A DNA stretch of 64,000 nucleotides from Planctopirus ephydatiae. GTDB lineage: Bacteria > Planctomycetota > Planctomycetia > Planctomycetales > Planctomycetaceae. Both the position numbers and the translations under genes were made by a program. The stretch is from assembly GCF_007752345.1 (NCBI RefSeq), contig NZ_CP036299.1:620001-684000 (forward strand), in the 5' to 3' direction. The notes below the pieces were generated by a model. That model was given only the letters and a program-made list of their open reading frames with translations. It was not told the DNA's origin and did no database searches. Positions 1 through 7,997 of this stretch are shown here, one piece after another. Numbering within the stretch: position 1 is the first letter of the stretch; every line of letters begins with the position of its first letter.

Positions 1-1228
1 TCAACGAGGCTGGGCAACTCAGTTGCTCCAGGTGGCTTCTCACCCCGGCGAGTTCGCACAGCACTCCACAGTGGCTGGTGTCGAACACCTGACCTGGCCT
101 GTCAACTCGACAGTCTTCTATCAGCTTGTCTCGGGTGCTGCCCAGCGTGGCCGCCTCAGTTCAGAAAACCGCCGGCTGAAGCGTCAGATTTCCAATCGAA
201 ATCTGCGCGATATGGTGGGCCACAGCCCTGCCATGCAGACCTTCCGCCAGCAGATTCAGCATGCCGCCGAGCAGGCCGGTTCAGTACTGATTGTGGCTGA
301 ACCTGGTGCCGGTGCAACGATTGCTGCTCAATCGATTCACGAAGCCAGTCGACGTGGCTCCCGCCCATTCATCCGCGTCGATTGCCATGTCCTTTCAGTC
401 GAAGCTCTCGAAGTGGAACTCTTTGGTGCACCCTGCCCACCACAAGAAGATGGTCGCCAGCACCTGCCGGGCCGTATCCATCAGGCCGAAGGCGGAACAA
501 TTTACCTTGACGGGATTGATAACCTCGCCATTCCTGCTCAGCGGCGATTGCTGAACCTCGTACGCCAGCAAAGACGCGAGCACCCGATCACTGGCGAACC
601 CATTCGGGCCGATGTGCGGATCATGGCCTCGACTTCCATCCGGTTGACACAACTCGTCAGCCGCAATCTCTTCCGGGCTGATCTGGCGGAAGCTCTGCAG
701 GATTATGTTGTCGAAGTTCCCGCCCTTCGTGAACGACCCGAAGACATCGCCACACTGGCTGAACACTTCCTGCACCGTGTTTCCGTTCGCGAAGGCCGTC
801 CCCCACGCATGCTGACTGTCGAAGCTATCGATCGATTGCGTCAGTGGAAATGGCCCGGCAACATCCGTGAACTCGAAAACGTGATTGACCGAGCCTGTTC
901 AATCGACTGCAGCCACAAACTCACAGCCGATATGATCGAGCCCTGGATTCAAAAGCCACTGGCCCAGGAAGAAGAAGATATCGTGCCCGGCCTGACTCTG
1001 GCCGAAATGGAACGCAAGCTCATCGAATCGACCTTCACCCGCTTTGAAGGAAATCGCGAAAAGACAGCTCGTGCCCTCCAGATCGGCATTCGCACACTCT
1101 CAGGCAAGCTCCGTGAATACGGCTACCCACCACGAGGGGGGCCCGGCTCAAACCGCATTGCAGCACCGGCCGAGACAGTCGAAACTGTCGAGCCGATGAT
1201 CAGCACGTTCGAAACCCGTGCTGCCTGA
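1..1228 (+). CDS. Sigma-54 activator-like (bEBP) transcription factor with degenerate ATPase core, 5' end missing
   Basis: The reading frame is open to the left window edge, so the N-terminus is cut off; residues here are counted from a TTG at 23. The first ~60 residues look like the end of a receiver domain plus linker. An AAA+ sigma-54-interaction domain follows (about 65-300) and a Fis-type helix-turn-helix ends the protein (about 325-370). The sensor II stretch WPGNIRELENVI is intact. The Walker A region reads AEPGAGAT (92-99), lacking the usual Lys. Walker B reads GGTIYLDGI, with Gly where Glu is expected, and no GAFTGA loop can be found. ATP-driven remodelling of sigma-54 polymerase is therefore doubtful. 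Lying just upstream of flgB, it may be a flagellar regulator acting by DNA binding alone; that role is inferred from position. Confidence 0.85.
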   Translation, partial: QRGWATQLLQVASHPGEFAQHSTVAGVEHLTWPVNSTVFYQLVSGAAQRGRLSSENRRLKRQISNRNLRDMVGHSPAMQTFRQQIQHAAEQAGSVLIVAEPGAGATIAAQSIHEASRRGSRPFIRVDCHVLSVEALEVELFGAPCPPQEDGRQHLPGRIHQAEGGTIYLDGIDNLAIPAQRRLLNLVRQQRREHPITGEPIRADVRIMASTSIRLTQLVSRNLFRADLAEALQDYVVEVPALRERPEDIATLAEHFLHRVSVREGRPPRMLTVEAIDRLRQWKWPGNIRELENVIDRACSIDCSHKLTADMIEPWIQKPLAQEEEDIVPGLTLAEMERKLIESTFTRFEGNREKTARALQIGIRTLSGKLREYGYPPRGGPGSNRIAAPAETVETVEPMISTFETRAA

Positions 1229-1241
1229 TACAGACTGCACC

Positions 1242-1285
1242 ATACGCCATACTCGTTCACCGGGTATGGCGTATTGGTGTTTTGA
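1242..1285 (+). terminator. Intrinsic terminator-like hairpin after the activator gene
   Basis: Perfect 11-bp inverted repeat, ATACGCCATAC (1242-1252) and GTATGGCGTAT (1264-1274), with an 11-nt loop, followed by a T-rich stretch. It begins 13 bases after the stop codon and separates the regulator from flgB. Confidence 0.7.
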
Positions 1286-1385
1286 TGGTGGTTGAATTCC
1301 CTCTCCGGCTTCTCCCCTTCTCCCCCTTTTTCCCTTCCCCCCTTTTTGAACTCTCCCTTCTCAGCTTCACCCTGAGGCACGTTCC

Positions 1386-1862
1386 ATGTTCAATCACCTG
1401 CTCACATCACAAACGTCAAACCTGCTCAAACAAACAGCCAAGTTTGCAGAACTCAGGCAGGATGTCCTCGCAGGAAACGTAGCCAATATCGATACTCCCG
1501 GCTATCGCATGCGCGATCTGCCTGTAGCCGACTTTCAGAATGCACTCAAAAAAGCTTATGAATCACAGACAGCACAGCCAGCCAGTCTGCATCCGCCTTT
1601 AGCAAATCCGGAAAATCCTTTAACAGAACTCATCTCACCTTCAGCCACATCAGTTCACACCACGAATTTCTTTCCCGAGTCTCTCTTCCAGGCCAGTGAA
1701 AAGAAAACCCAGCCGGGTATTACCTTTCAGGATGCAAACAATCGCAGCATCGAACAGCAGATGACACAGATCTCCAAAAACTCGATGTTGCAAAGTTTTG
1801 CGACCGAATTATTGAATCTGCAATATAACCAGCTTCAATCAGTCATCAGCGAACAGGTCTAA
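1386..1862 (+). CDS. flgB: Flagellar basal-body rod protein FlgB
   Basis: FlgB forms part of the proximal rod of the flagellar basal body in the periplasm. At 158 aa it is slightly longer than the family norm (about 130-140). The N-terminus contains the conserved rod-protein pattern LRQDVLAGNVANIDTPGYR (residues about 23-41), where ANxxTPGY is the signature of flagellar rod and hook proteins. The C-terminus is helical, as needed for coiled-coil packing in the rod. flgC starts six bases after the stop codon and fliE follows, the standard flgB-flgC-fliE order. The ATG at 1386 is preceded by a GAGGCACGTTCC stretch. Confidence 0.95.
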   Translation: MFNHLLTSQTSNLLKQTAKFAELRQDVLAGNVANIDTPGYRMRDLPVADFQNALKKAYESQTAQPASLHPPLANPENPLTELISPSATSVHTTNFFPESLFQASEKKTQPGITFQDANNRSIEQQMTQISKNSMLQSFATELLNLQYNQLQSVISEQV

Positions 1863-1868
1863 TCTATC

Positions 1869-2282
1869 ATGTTCCATACTCTTGATATCAGTACCAGCGG
1901 TTTGATTGCCCAGCGAACACGAATGGATACGATAGCTGGCAATATCGCTAACGTGAATACGACACAGAATGAAGAGGGGAAGATTGCTCCTTTTCAAAGA
2001 CGGCTCGTCATGATGCAGCCAACTTCTGTCGGCACGACCAGTCCCACTGGTAGCCAGGGGGTAGCATCAACGGTCGAGATTGATACCGTCTCGCCGCCGC
2101 GGATGGCGTATGAACCAGGGCATCCCCATGCCAATGCGGAGGGAAAAGTCCTTTATCCGAACATCAACGTCGTGACAGAATTCGTAAACGCCATGGAAGC
2201 CAGCCGCGCTTATGAAGCGAACGTCACGACGATGGAAGTTACCAAAGATATGATCCAGAACACTTTTCGGTTATTAGGTTAA
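1869..2282 (+). CDS. flgC: Flagellar basal-body rod protein FlgC
   Basis: Second rod protein of the cluster, 137 aa, the normal size for FlgC. The N-terminal half carries the rod/hook pattern with RMDTIAGNIANVNT (about residues 18-31). The C-terminal half has the conserved FVNAMEASRAYEANVTTMEVTKDMI-type helix (only partly quoted elsewhere in this table), which packs in the rod core. It follows flgB by six bases and is almost certainly co-transcribed with it. The rod assembles in the periplasm after export by the flagellar type III apparatus, so no cleavable signal peptide is expected and none is seen. Confidence 0.95.
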   Translation: MFHTLDISTSGLIAQRTRMDTIAGNIANVNTTQNEEGKIAPFQRRLVMMQPTSVGTTSPTGSQGVASTVEIDTVSPPRMAYEPGHPHANAEGKVLYPNINVVTEFVNAMEASRAYEANVTTMEVTKDMIQNTFRLLG

Positions 2283-2301
2283 TAGTTAGATCCGCATTTT
2301 G

Positions 2302-2371
2302 TAGGGTGCATGCTAATGCACCAATTTGCATGAGTTTAAACTGGTGCATTCCGTAAGAACTCCATGCACCC
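2302..2371. repeat. Nested palindrome between flgC and fliE
   Basis: Two nested 9-bp perfect inverted repeats: GGGTGCATG (2304-2312) with CATGCACCC (2363-2371), and AATGCACCA (2315-2323) with TGGTGCATT (2342-2350). It starts with TAGGGTGC, a motif also found at 15011 and 28165 in other intergenic spaces. It interrupts an otherwise tight flagellar gene run. Confidence 0.6.
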
Positions 2372-2418
2372 GACAGACCGTTTTGGATATTCGTGAAATG
2401 GATTGTGGGTAGATTTCC

Positions 2419-2754
2419 ATGACAAACATGATCTCACAACCGGCGTTTTTACCTGCCCCCGCTCAGGCCGTCCCATTTACGGCCTGGTCGCAGCCACTGG
2501 CACTGCCAGAATCGGTTCCAAACACTCAACCCACAGTCTCTTTCGCGGATTTATTGAGCCAGTCGCTGGATGCCACCAACGGCCAGCAACAACAGATGCA
2601 TTCCCAGATTGCCGGAAGTTTGACAGGCTCTGACTTGTCGATGGTCGAAACCTTTTCAGCTGCTCGGGAAGCTGATCTGGCATTGAAACTGACTTTGCAG
2701 ATTCGCAATAAGCTGATCGAGGCCTATCGCGAAATCCAAAACTTGCAGCTTTAA
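2419..2754 (+). CDS. fliE: Flagellar hook-basal body complex protein FliE
   Basis: FliE links the MS ring to the proximal rod and is an early substrate of flagellar export. The 111-aa protein has the usual FliE layout: a poorly conserved N-terminus of about 50 residues rich in Ala, Pro and Gln, then a conserved helical C-terminus. Near the end, a stretch with DLSMVETFSAAREADLAL and a terminal IRNKLIEAYREI matches the family's helical rod-contacting segment. It sits 136 bases after flgC, separated by a nested palindrome, so it may be partly uncoupled from flgBC in expression. No further flagellar genes follow in this window. Confidence 0.92.
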   Translation: MTNMISQPAFLPAPAQAVPFTAWSQPLALPESVPNTQPTVSFADLLSQSLDATNGQQQQMHSQIAGSLTGSDLSMVETFSAAREADLALKLTLQIRNKLIEAYREIQNLQL

Positions 2755-2844
2755 TGCGGCATTGATGATTGGTTGCTTTCAGCATTCTTAAGCGATATCG
2801 GTTTCGTAGAGGTTTCCGGTACCTCGCATCAGGAGCATCGCCTT

Positions 2845-3261
2845 GTGAAGCGCTTGGTCACGACAATTTCGACAATTACGCTGATCCTGCTGCTTCTTTA
2901 TTGGCCGCTGATGTTCTTCCTCACACACCGGCCCGTCGTACCGAAAATTGTACCGCGACTTCCCGATTATGTACTGCACTTCACCGGCTACGCCTGTCTG
3001 GGGTTTCTCTTTGGCGTCAGGCATCAGATTCTCAGACGCGTGACATGGCAGCGTTTTGCCATTGCCATGCTCATCATCGCGACCTACGCCGCTCTCGATG
3101 AACTGACACAGCCCTACTTCCGCCGCCAGGCAGATTTCTGGGATTGGGTCGCGGATCTTGCAGGTGCTGTGGTGGGGTGGTTGATAGGTGTTCTACTTCT
3201 ATCATGCTTCCGCCGCATTCGAGGATATCTGCGCAAGCATCCACGACATAGTGATCAATAA
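2845..3261 (+). CDS. VanZ-like family membrane protein
   Basis: Small integral membrane protein of 138 aa with about four hydrophobic helices. The VanZ-like pattern is visible: a first helix, then a loop with PDYVLHFTGYACLGFLFG (DKxxHxxxY-like), then a segment with LDELTQPYFRRQADFWDW containing the family's DExxQ and D-W residues, and a final helix. VanZ homologues affect glycopeptide sensitivity in Gram-positives, but the role in planctomycetes is unknown. The GTG at 2845 is preferred over the TTG at 2773 because AGGAG lies nine bases upstream and because it removes a non-membrane N-terminal tail. It follows fliE in the same direction but has no obvious link to motility. Confidence 0.82.
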   Translation: MKRLVTTISTITLILLLLYWPLMFFLTHRPVVPKIVPRLPDYVLHFTGYACLGFLFGVRHQILRRVTWQRFAIAMLIIATYAALDELTQPYFRRQADFWDWVADLAGAVVGWLIGVLLLSCFRRIRGYLRKHPRHSDQ

Positions 3262-3697
3262 ATTCTGACCTCAAACGATGCTTCAATAGATCTTTACGCT
3301 GATGAGATGTCGCCACCAGCGCGATAACTGAAAAAATCTGCCAATGGCAAATTCTGCCGCAATCTATGCTGTTCAAACACTATAGAACGCGTTGTTTCAC
3401 ACAGAAAAATGACATGTCGTGAATTTTCGCTCAAGTTTATAGATGAATATCGGAAAAAACTCAAAACAAGTGATTTTTGTATGATGTATCGGCAAGTATC
3501 GTCCGATGCAAAATGATGAACGAATTTACCAACTCCATTGCGGGCGCATGGACTGAGCCACGATTCGCAGAATCAGCTCAGAGGAAACCAGATGACGGGT
3601 TTCGATTCGTTCTTGTTGATCGTGGGGAATGACTGTCCACTCTTTGGGGCAGGAGTTTCGCCCGCGTTGGAAACTCCTAGCAAAGGGACTTGTCAAA
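3262..3697 (+). promoter_or_regulatory. 436-base leader without a gene; hairpin next to the ribosome-binding site
   Basis: No convincing reading frame is seen. The first half is AT-rich and may hold the promoter. The last 50 bases contain a 9-bp perfect hairpin, AGGAGTTTC (3651-3659) with GAAACTCCT (3670-3678), ending five bases before the ribosome-binding site of the next gene. Further upstream CTGAGCC (about 3553) and GCTCAG (about 3576) can also pair. A post-transcriptional regulatory role is possible but unproven. Confidence 0.45.
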
Positions 3698-4228
3698 ATG
3701 AAGAGTTTCGAATTGGTAAAGAGCCTGGCTGTGGTCGCTGTCTGTGCCGGCGTGTTGTCGCCAGCAGGTATCGTTTCAGCCGGTGAAGTAGCTCCAGCTG
3801 TTAAGCCAGTGGCTCCAGTCAGTGACATCACTCTGGTGAGTGGTCAGCTGAACGGTCGCGTGGTCGATGCCCAGGGTGTTTCCCTGAACGGCGCTCAGGT
3901 TGTTATTAAGCAGAATGGCCAGGAAGTTGCTCGCACAAACAGCGACAAGAACGGTCAGTTCAGCGTTAATGGCCTCAAGGGTGGCGTCTATCAGGTCTCT
4001 GCTGGCAACAGCGAAGGCACCTACCGCGTCTGGACCGAGCGGACAGCTCCTCCTTCATCCAAGAACGGCATTGTCATGGTTTCTTCCCCCAGCACTGTCC
4101 GTGCTCAAGGAGGTTCCATGTTCAACCCCGTCAATACCACCGCCATCGTTCTTGGTGCCACTGGTACAGTTCTGGGTGCCGTGGCTTTGAACGAAGCCAA
4201 CAACAACGACGCTCCCAAGACACCATAA
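3698..4228 (+). CDS. Secreted carboxypeptidase-regulatory-like domain protein
   Basis: 176-aa exported protein. The ATG at 3698, preceded by AAGGGA nine bases upstream, gives a clean signal peptide (about residues 1-27, ending SAGE). A carboxypeptidase-regulatory-like / transthyretin-like beta-sandwich follows (about 50-120): LNGRVVDAQGVSLNGAQVVI, then a turn with NSDKNGQFSVNGLKGGVYQV, a repeat pattern characteristic of this fold. The C-terminus (about 145-170) has a hydrophobic stretch, AIVLGATGTVLGAVAL, that could be a membrane anchor. Such single-domain secreted proteins are common in planctomycetes; no enzymatic residues are present and the ligand is unknown. The gene stands alone, between a long leader and a strong terminator. 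Confidence 0.85.
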   Translation: MKSFELVKSLAVVAVCAGVLSPAGIVSAGEVAPAVKPVAPVSDITLVSGQLNGRVVDAQGVSLNGAQVVIKQNGQEVARTNSDKNGQFSVNGLKGGVYQVSAGNSEGTYRVWTERTAPPSSKNGIVMVSSPSTVRAQGGSMFNPVNTTAIVLGATGTVLGAVALNEANNNDAPKTP

Positions 4229-4257
4229 CGTCCTGGTAATGACTGCTGGAAACAGCT

Positions 4258-4300
4258 AAGCCATGCCCACTCGTCACTGACAGTAGGCATGGCTTTTGTC
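4258..4300 (+). terminator. Intrinsic terminator between convergent genes
   Basis: Perfect 10-bp stem, AAGCCATGCC (4258-4267) and GGCATGGCTT (4286-4295), followed by TTTGTCTTTT. It lies 30 bases after the secreted-protein gene and could also serve the convergent PilZ gene. Confidence 0.85.
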
Positions 4301-4332
4301 TTTTAAGAATTCTTTCGCAATCACCTTCAGGG

Positions 4333-5178
4333 CTAAACTTCGCACGAGACCGGCAACTGATCGTGCCGCATCAGCTCATCAAAGGTCGATGCCCAGACAT
4401 TCTGGATTTCATGAGCATCGCAGGTCTGCCAGGCCGATTCTTCGGCAGTAGGTAGCGACCACGGATCTTGTGCCGACCACGAGAGTCGCTCGAGCTGAGA
4501 GGCCGTCATCGGTGCCTGAAACCGGCAGACCAGCTTGAACCTTCCGCGCCCCAGATCGGTGGCTCTCACCACAATCGCGACAGCATCAATCGCTCCCATG
4601 GCTGTTTGTGCAGCCATTAACCGAATGACGAGTCGTTCTCCAGGGAGCCAGCGGATCGGAACAGCGACCGCGCAGCCACTAAAACTCACATCGAGTGCCT
4701 CACCTGGCGAACCATGATGCGTCAGCATATCATCCAGAATCTGTGGTAAAGGCAGCCTCTCTTTACTCACTCGAAGCACCGAAACCTTGATCGAAAGATC
4801 AATCCGCCAATCCTGTCGTCGTTCGCTCTCGTCATCCTGTCTGGGAGCAAAATGTGAAGTTCCAAAAGGATCGTTATGAGATGGAAATGGGTTGTATTCC
4901 ACAGGCGCAGCAACTCGTTCCGGTTCAATCCCATGCAATTGTTCGAGTTTCTCGGCATCAGCCGGAGGCATATTCTCATGTGCCCCTGTCATCTCTGGAA
5001 CACCTTCTTGCCGGCCCTTTTGAAGCGCAACAGAATGAGAACTGGCAGCCTGCAATCGCGATTCAATCCCCTTGTTCAACTGGTCAACAGCAGGCAGCCT
5101 TTCTGTTAGTGATTTCAGCCTGAAGAGTGATTTGGTCACTCGGGAGACTTCCAGATTCCCACGGAGATTCTTCGTCAT
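4333..5178 (-). CDS. PilZ domain protein (cyclic di-GMP binding)
   Basis: 281-aa cytoplasmic protein. The first ~110 residues are polar and look disordered. A PilZ domain follows (about 115-230). Both cyclic di-GMP-binding motifs are visible: RQDWR (RxxxR) at the domain start and DVSFSG (DxSxxG) about 40 residues later, so ligand binding is expected. PilZ proteins translate cyclic di-GMP levels into changes in motility, adhesion or polysaccharide export. The partner is not evident, although the divergent neighbour is a membrane glycosyltransferase and flagellar genes lie 2 kb away. The ~50-residue tail after the domain is not recognised. Confidence 0.85.
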   Translation of the reverse strand: MTKNLRGNLEVSRVTKSLFRLKSLTERLPAVDQLNKGIESRLQAASSHSVALQKGRQEGVPEMTGAHENMPPADAEKLEQLHGIEPERVAAPVEYNPFPSHNDPFGTSHFAPRQDDESERRQDWRIDLSIKVSVLRVSKERLPLPQILDDMLTHHGSPGEALDVSFSGCAVAVPIRWLPGERLVIRLMAAQTAMGAIDAVAIVVRATDLGRGRFKLVCRFQAPMTASQLERLSWSAQDPWSLPTAEESAWQTCDAHEIQNVWASTFDELMRHDQLPVSCEV

Positions 5179-5670
5179 GGTGAGTACCGCTAAAACTTTG
5201 TAGCCGGTGGGCTTCTACCAGCATTTGGGGAAATAACTGACACCTCGAGCACTTGATTAATCCTCCAGCGAACACGCTCTACGTGTCACTGTTTCTACGG
5301 CATGAGGCAGAGAACTCTGCCCCCATTCTGGACGTGCTCGCTGTTGCTAAAAGACTACGTCGAGATCGACAACCAGCAAACGACTCTTATCGATCTCTCT
5401 CGATTTGTGGCAATTGACCGACCTGGCCACCGGTTCACGAGAGAAACTTTTGCCTCAAATTCGGTAAATTCGCTACAATGCGTGTTTAGGGAGATCGTGG
5501 CGTTCTGTGGATTATCTGCAGTGCCATGCTTGCAGCTCTGGGCAAGCATGGCTGCGCCCCCGCACCTTAATGTGATTTCCAGGTGAGGGATCAGCCCCAA
5601 ACAAAAAAACTTTCACAGGCCACCCCCTGTGCTTTCCTCGAAAAAGAATTGATTCGCAAGGATGCGTACC
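5179..5670. other. Divergent intergenic region of about 490 bases
   Basis: No gene is supported. It should hold the promoters of the PilZ gene (minus) and the glycosyltransferase gene (plus). It contains one copy of a dispersed palindrome at 5521-5552, listed separately. Confidence 0.5.
5521..5552. repeat. Dispersed palindrome, copy 1
   Basis: An 11-bp perfect stem, GCCATGCTTGC (5523-5533) and GCAAGCATGGC (5542-5552), with an 8-base loop. A near-identical 32-base copy lies at 61972-62003 with only three differences, so this is a REP-like interspersed element rather than a chance hairpin. Confidence 0.75.
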
Positions 5671-7431
5671 ATGGCCATAGGTCAACTTCCCCTCGAACTC
5701 GAAGTTCCTCCGTGGGCATTTCTCTCAGCCCGCAAAACTCCCTGGTGGCTCGAAGTGGAATGCTGGTCTTTAGGGATTCTTTCACTGGCCATGTTGTGTC
5801 TGGCTCCCTTGGTCACACCGTTATCAATGGCCGAAGCGACAGTAGGCCGTGCTGCCCTCGAAATGCTGCTCTCCCAGGAATGGGTCGTTCCGCGCTGTCA
5901 GGATGTTCCCGTTCCCCAACTGGCGCCGCTGCAAGTCTGGCTGGTCGCCCTGATTTCCACCGTTCAGGGCCATGTCGATGCCTGGTCGATCAGACTTCCT
6001 TCACTGATCGCCTTCTGGCTGACTGGCCAGTTACTTTACGCCTATTGCCGCCAGTTCATGGGAACAGTCGGCAGTCTGGGTGCCGGCCTGATGTTCCTCA
6101 CCACCGTCGGCGTTCAAATGCAACTCGGCAGTGGCACCGCATTGCCCATCGCTGCGTTTTTCCTCGCGCTGGCACTCTTCAGTTGGCACATTGGCTTGCT
6201 GCACGATTGGCCCGATCTGATTCAATGGGTCGTTCCCTACTTCGCCCTCACACTGGCGATTCTTTCCAGCGGATTGTTCCCCGCTCTCGTCTTTGCCAGC
6301 AGCCTGACCTGCTACCTGATTCTCCGCCGCAAAGAAGAGTACGCCCTCACATTCGGACATCTGGCTGGTCTACTGGGCTGCATCGGGCTGACAGCTTCCT
6401 GGGTGCTGACCTACCTTTCAATCACAGGCATTAATCCCTGGTGGGCAGGAGCTTCTCCCTTAGGTACTGCCAACCCATTATGGTCACTGGTCGAGCATCT
6501 CGTGACCTTCCCGCTCCTGGTGGCCTGCACCATCTTGTTGCCATGGGGTCTGTTACTCGTGGTCTATCTCTTCGCTGACTTCCGCCGCCATCTGGGTGAC
6601 GCTCGGCCCGCTGTCCAGTTCATCAGTGTCTGCCTGCTGATCCCCGGGGCACTCATGTGGGTTGATCCCCGCTGCACACCCTCCGCTGCACTCCTCCTTC
6701 TGCCCGGAATCACTGTATTGACCGCCATCGTTGTGCAGCGATCGGTCGAATCCTTTCCCACAAGCGACTGGCAGTTCATCTGGCCCACATTCCTGCAGGG
6801 AACAGTCATCGTCAGCTTCGTCGGCATGGGACTCACCATGGCACTTCGAGGGGTCCTCCCCGAAAAAACGGCCCATATCCCCTGGGAAACGCTCGTCTGG
6901 TCAACCATCGCCATGGTGTGTCTCTCGATCGTCATCATGCGGTCACTCGGTCGGCATCCTCATCAGGGGTTATGGGCCATGGGAGCCACCGCACTCCTGA
7001 TGACTCTTTCGATAGCACCACCCATCCGCGCCAGTCTGGTGCCAGCACCGTTAGCCACAACCCCACCACTTGCCATTCCCAGGCCGCTGGCGGGACAGAT
7101 GCCGGAGATCAGCCTGGGATCCATCCGGGCCGACGTCCTGCTCAAATTCAACCAGCTTCTGCCCAGGCAGCCCTGGCCCGAAGACCACGAGACACTCGAT
7201 CTCCGGCATCACGTCTTCTGCTTCATGGAAAGCGAACACCAAAGCCGGCGACTCCCCTTTTCATGGAAGCTCATCTCACGCCAACCGGTCGCTCCGACTC
7301 CCGAATTTCCGCAGAGACAATGGCTGGTGTTAGGCCGCCGGGCCGATTTTGTCACCCCTGCCAGTTTTCTGGCAGAACCAGGTGCAGTTATGCCGCAAAC
7401 CTCACGCCCATCAGAATTTGGCACTCGGTAA
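5671..7431 (+). CDS. GT39-like membrane glycosyltransferase (ArnT/PMT family)
   Basis: Integral membrane protein of 586 aa with roughly eleven to twelve hydrophobic helices and a polar C-terminal ~120 residues. The overall plan resembles family 39/83 glycosyltransferases that move sugars from polyprenyl phosphates to lipid or protein acceptors. The first periplasmic loop (LVTPLSMAEATVGRAALEML, then QEWVVP) matches the family's catalytic loop, where an Asp-Glu pair is usual; here the position reads Ala-Glu. The ATG at 5671 has AAGG nine bases upstream and is preferred over the ATG at 5662. Donor and acceptor cannot be told from sequence. It is transcribed divergently from the PilZ gene. Confidence 0.75.
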   Translation: MAIGQLPLELEVPPWAFLSARKTPWWLEVECWSLGILSLAMLCLAPLVTPLSMAEATVGRAALEMLLSQEWVVPRCQDVPVPQLAPLQVWLVALISTVQGHVDAWSIRLPSLIAFWLTGQLLYAYCRQFMGTVGSLGAGLMFLTTVGVQMQLGSGTALPIAAFFLALALFSWHIGLLHDWPDLIQWVVPYFALTLAILSSGLFPALVFASSLTCYLILRRKEEYALTFGHLAGLLGCIGLTASWVLTYLSITGINPWWAGASPLGTANPLWSLVEHLVTFPLLVACTILLPWGLLLVVYLFADFRRHLGDARPAVQFISVCLLIPGALMWVDPRCTPSAALLLLPGITVLTAIVVQRSVESFPTSDWQFIWPTFLQGTVIVSFVGMGLTMALRGVLPEKTAHIPWETLVWSTIAMVCLSIVIMRSLGRHPHQGLWAMGATALLMTLSIAPPIRASLVPAPLATTPPLAIPRPLAGQMPEISLGSIRADVLLKFNQLLPRQPWPEDHETLDLRHHVFCFMESEHQSRRLPFSWKLISRQPVAPTPEFPQRQWLVLGRRADFVTPASFLAEPGAVMPQTSRPSEFGTR

Positions 7432-7580
7432 AAGGTTCGGGAAGGCAGTGGTCAAGCCTGGCAGGCTGGCAATCCTCCGCCGGACTTGCAAAATTCCCCC
7501 CCGGCTGCGATAACCCATGAGTCTCCAAAGCCCGCAGGCATCATGAAAATGATGTTCTGTGAGGCTTTGCCAAAGACAAT

Positions 7581-7655
<75 letters not shown>

Positions 7656-7678
7656 CTGAGGCTCTAAGCCTCAGTAGA

Positions 7679-7776
7679 GAGTGGAGGAGAGAAAGTAGAG
7701 CAGTAGAGCGTTTAGAACCATGAGATTTTCCACGGTTTGAAACGTTTCGGGTCGCTCGATTTTCTCTCCTCCACTC
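7679..7776. repeat. 16-bp inverted repeat next to the tRNA
   Basis: GAGTGGAGGAGAGAAA (7679-7694) is repeated as its exact reverse complement at 7761-7776. Flanking purine-rich words (AGTAGAGCAGT on the left, ACTGCTCGACT on the right) are also partly mirrored. It is a possible border structure or transcription signal; no protein-coding content is seen between the arms. Confidence 0.6.
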
Positions 7777-7997
7777 GGTCTACTTTCGACTGCTCGACTC
7801 TCTGCTTCCGGGGCAGCCAAGTGCCCTTTTCAATTCGAAAAGCTGGTCGTCTACTAGAAGACAGTCGATTTCGCCGACGCAATCTGCCAGCGGACTGAGA
7901 GCTTTCCACGAAGCAGAAAACTGATGCCAGGGGTCGAGCCGCATTTCTAATGGGGTGGGCCTACTCTGAATCGCCCCTTTGATACTCATCGACAAGA

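Noticed and set aside
5583-6434. 283-codon plus-strand frame overlapping the glycosyltransferase
   Set aside because: Out-of-frame shadow rich in Arg, Ser, Pro and His; the overlapping frame has clear transmembrane helices.
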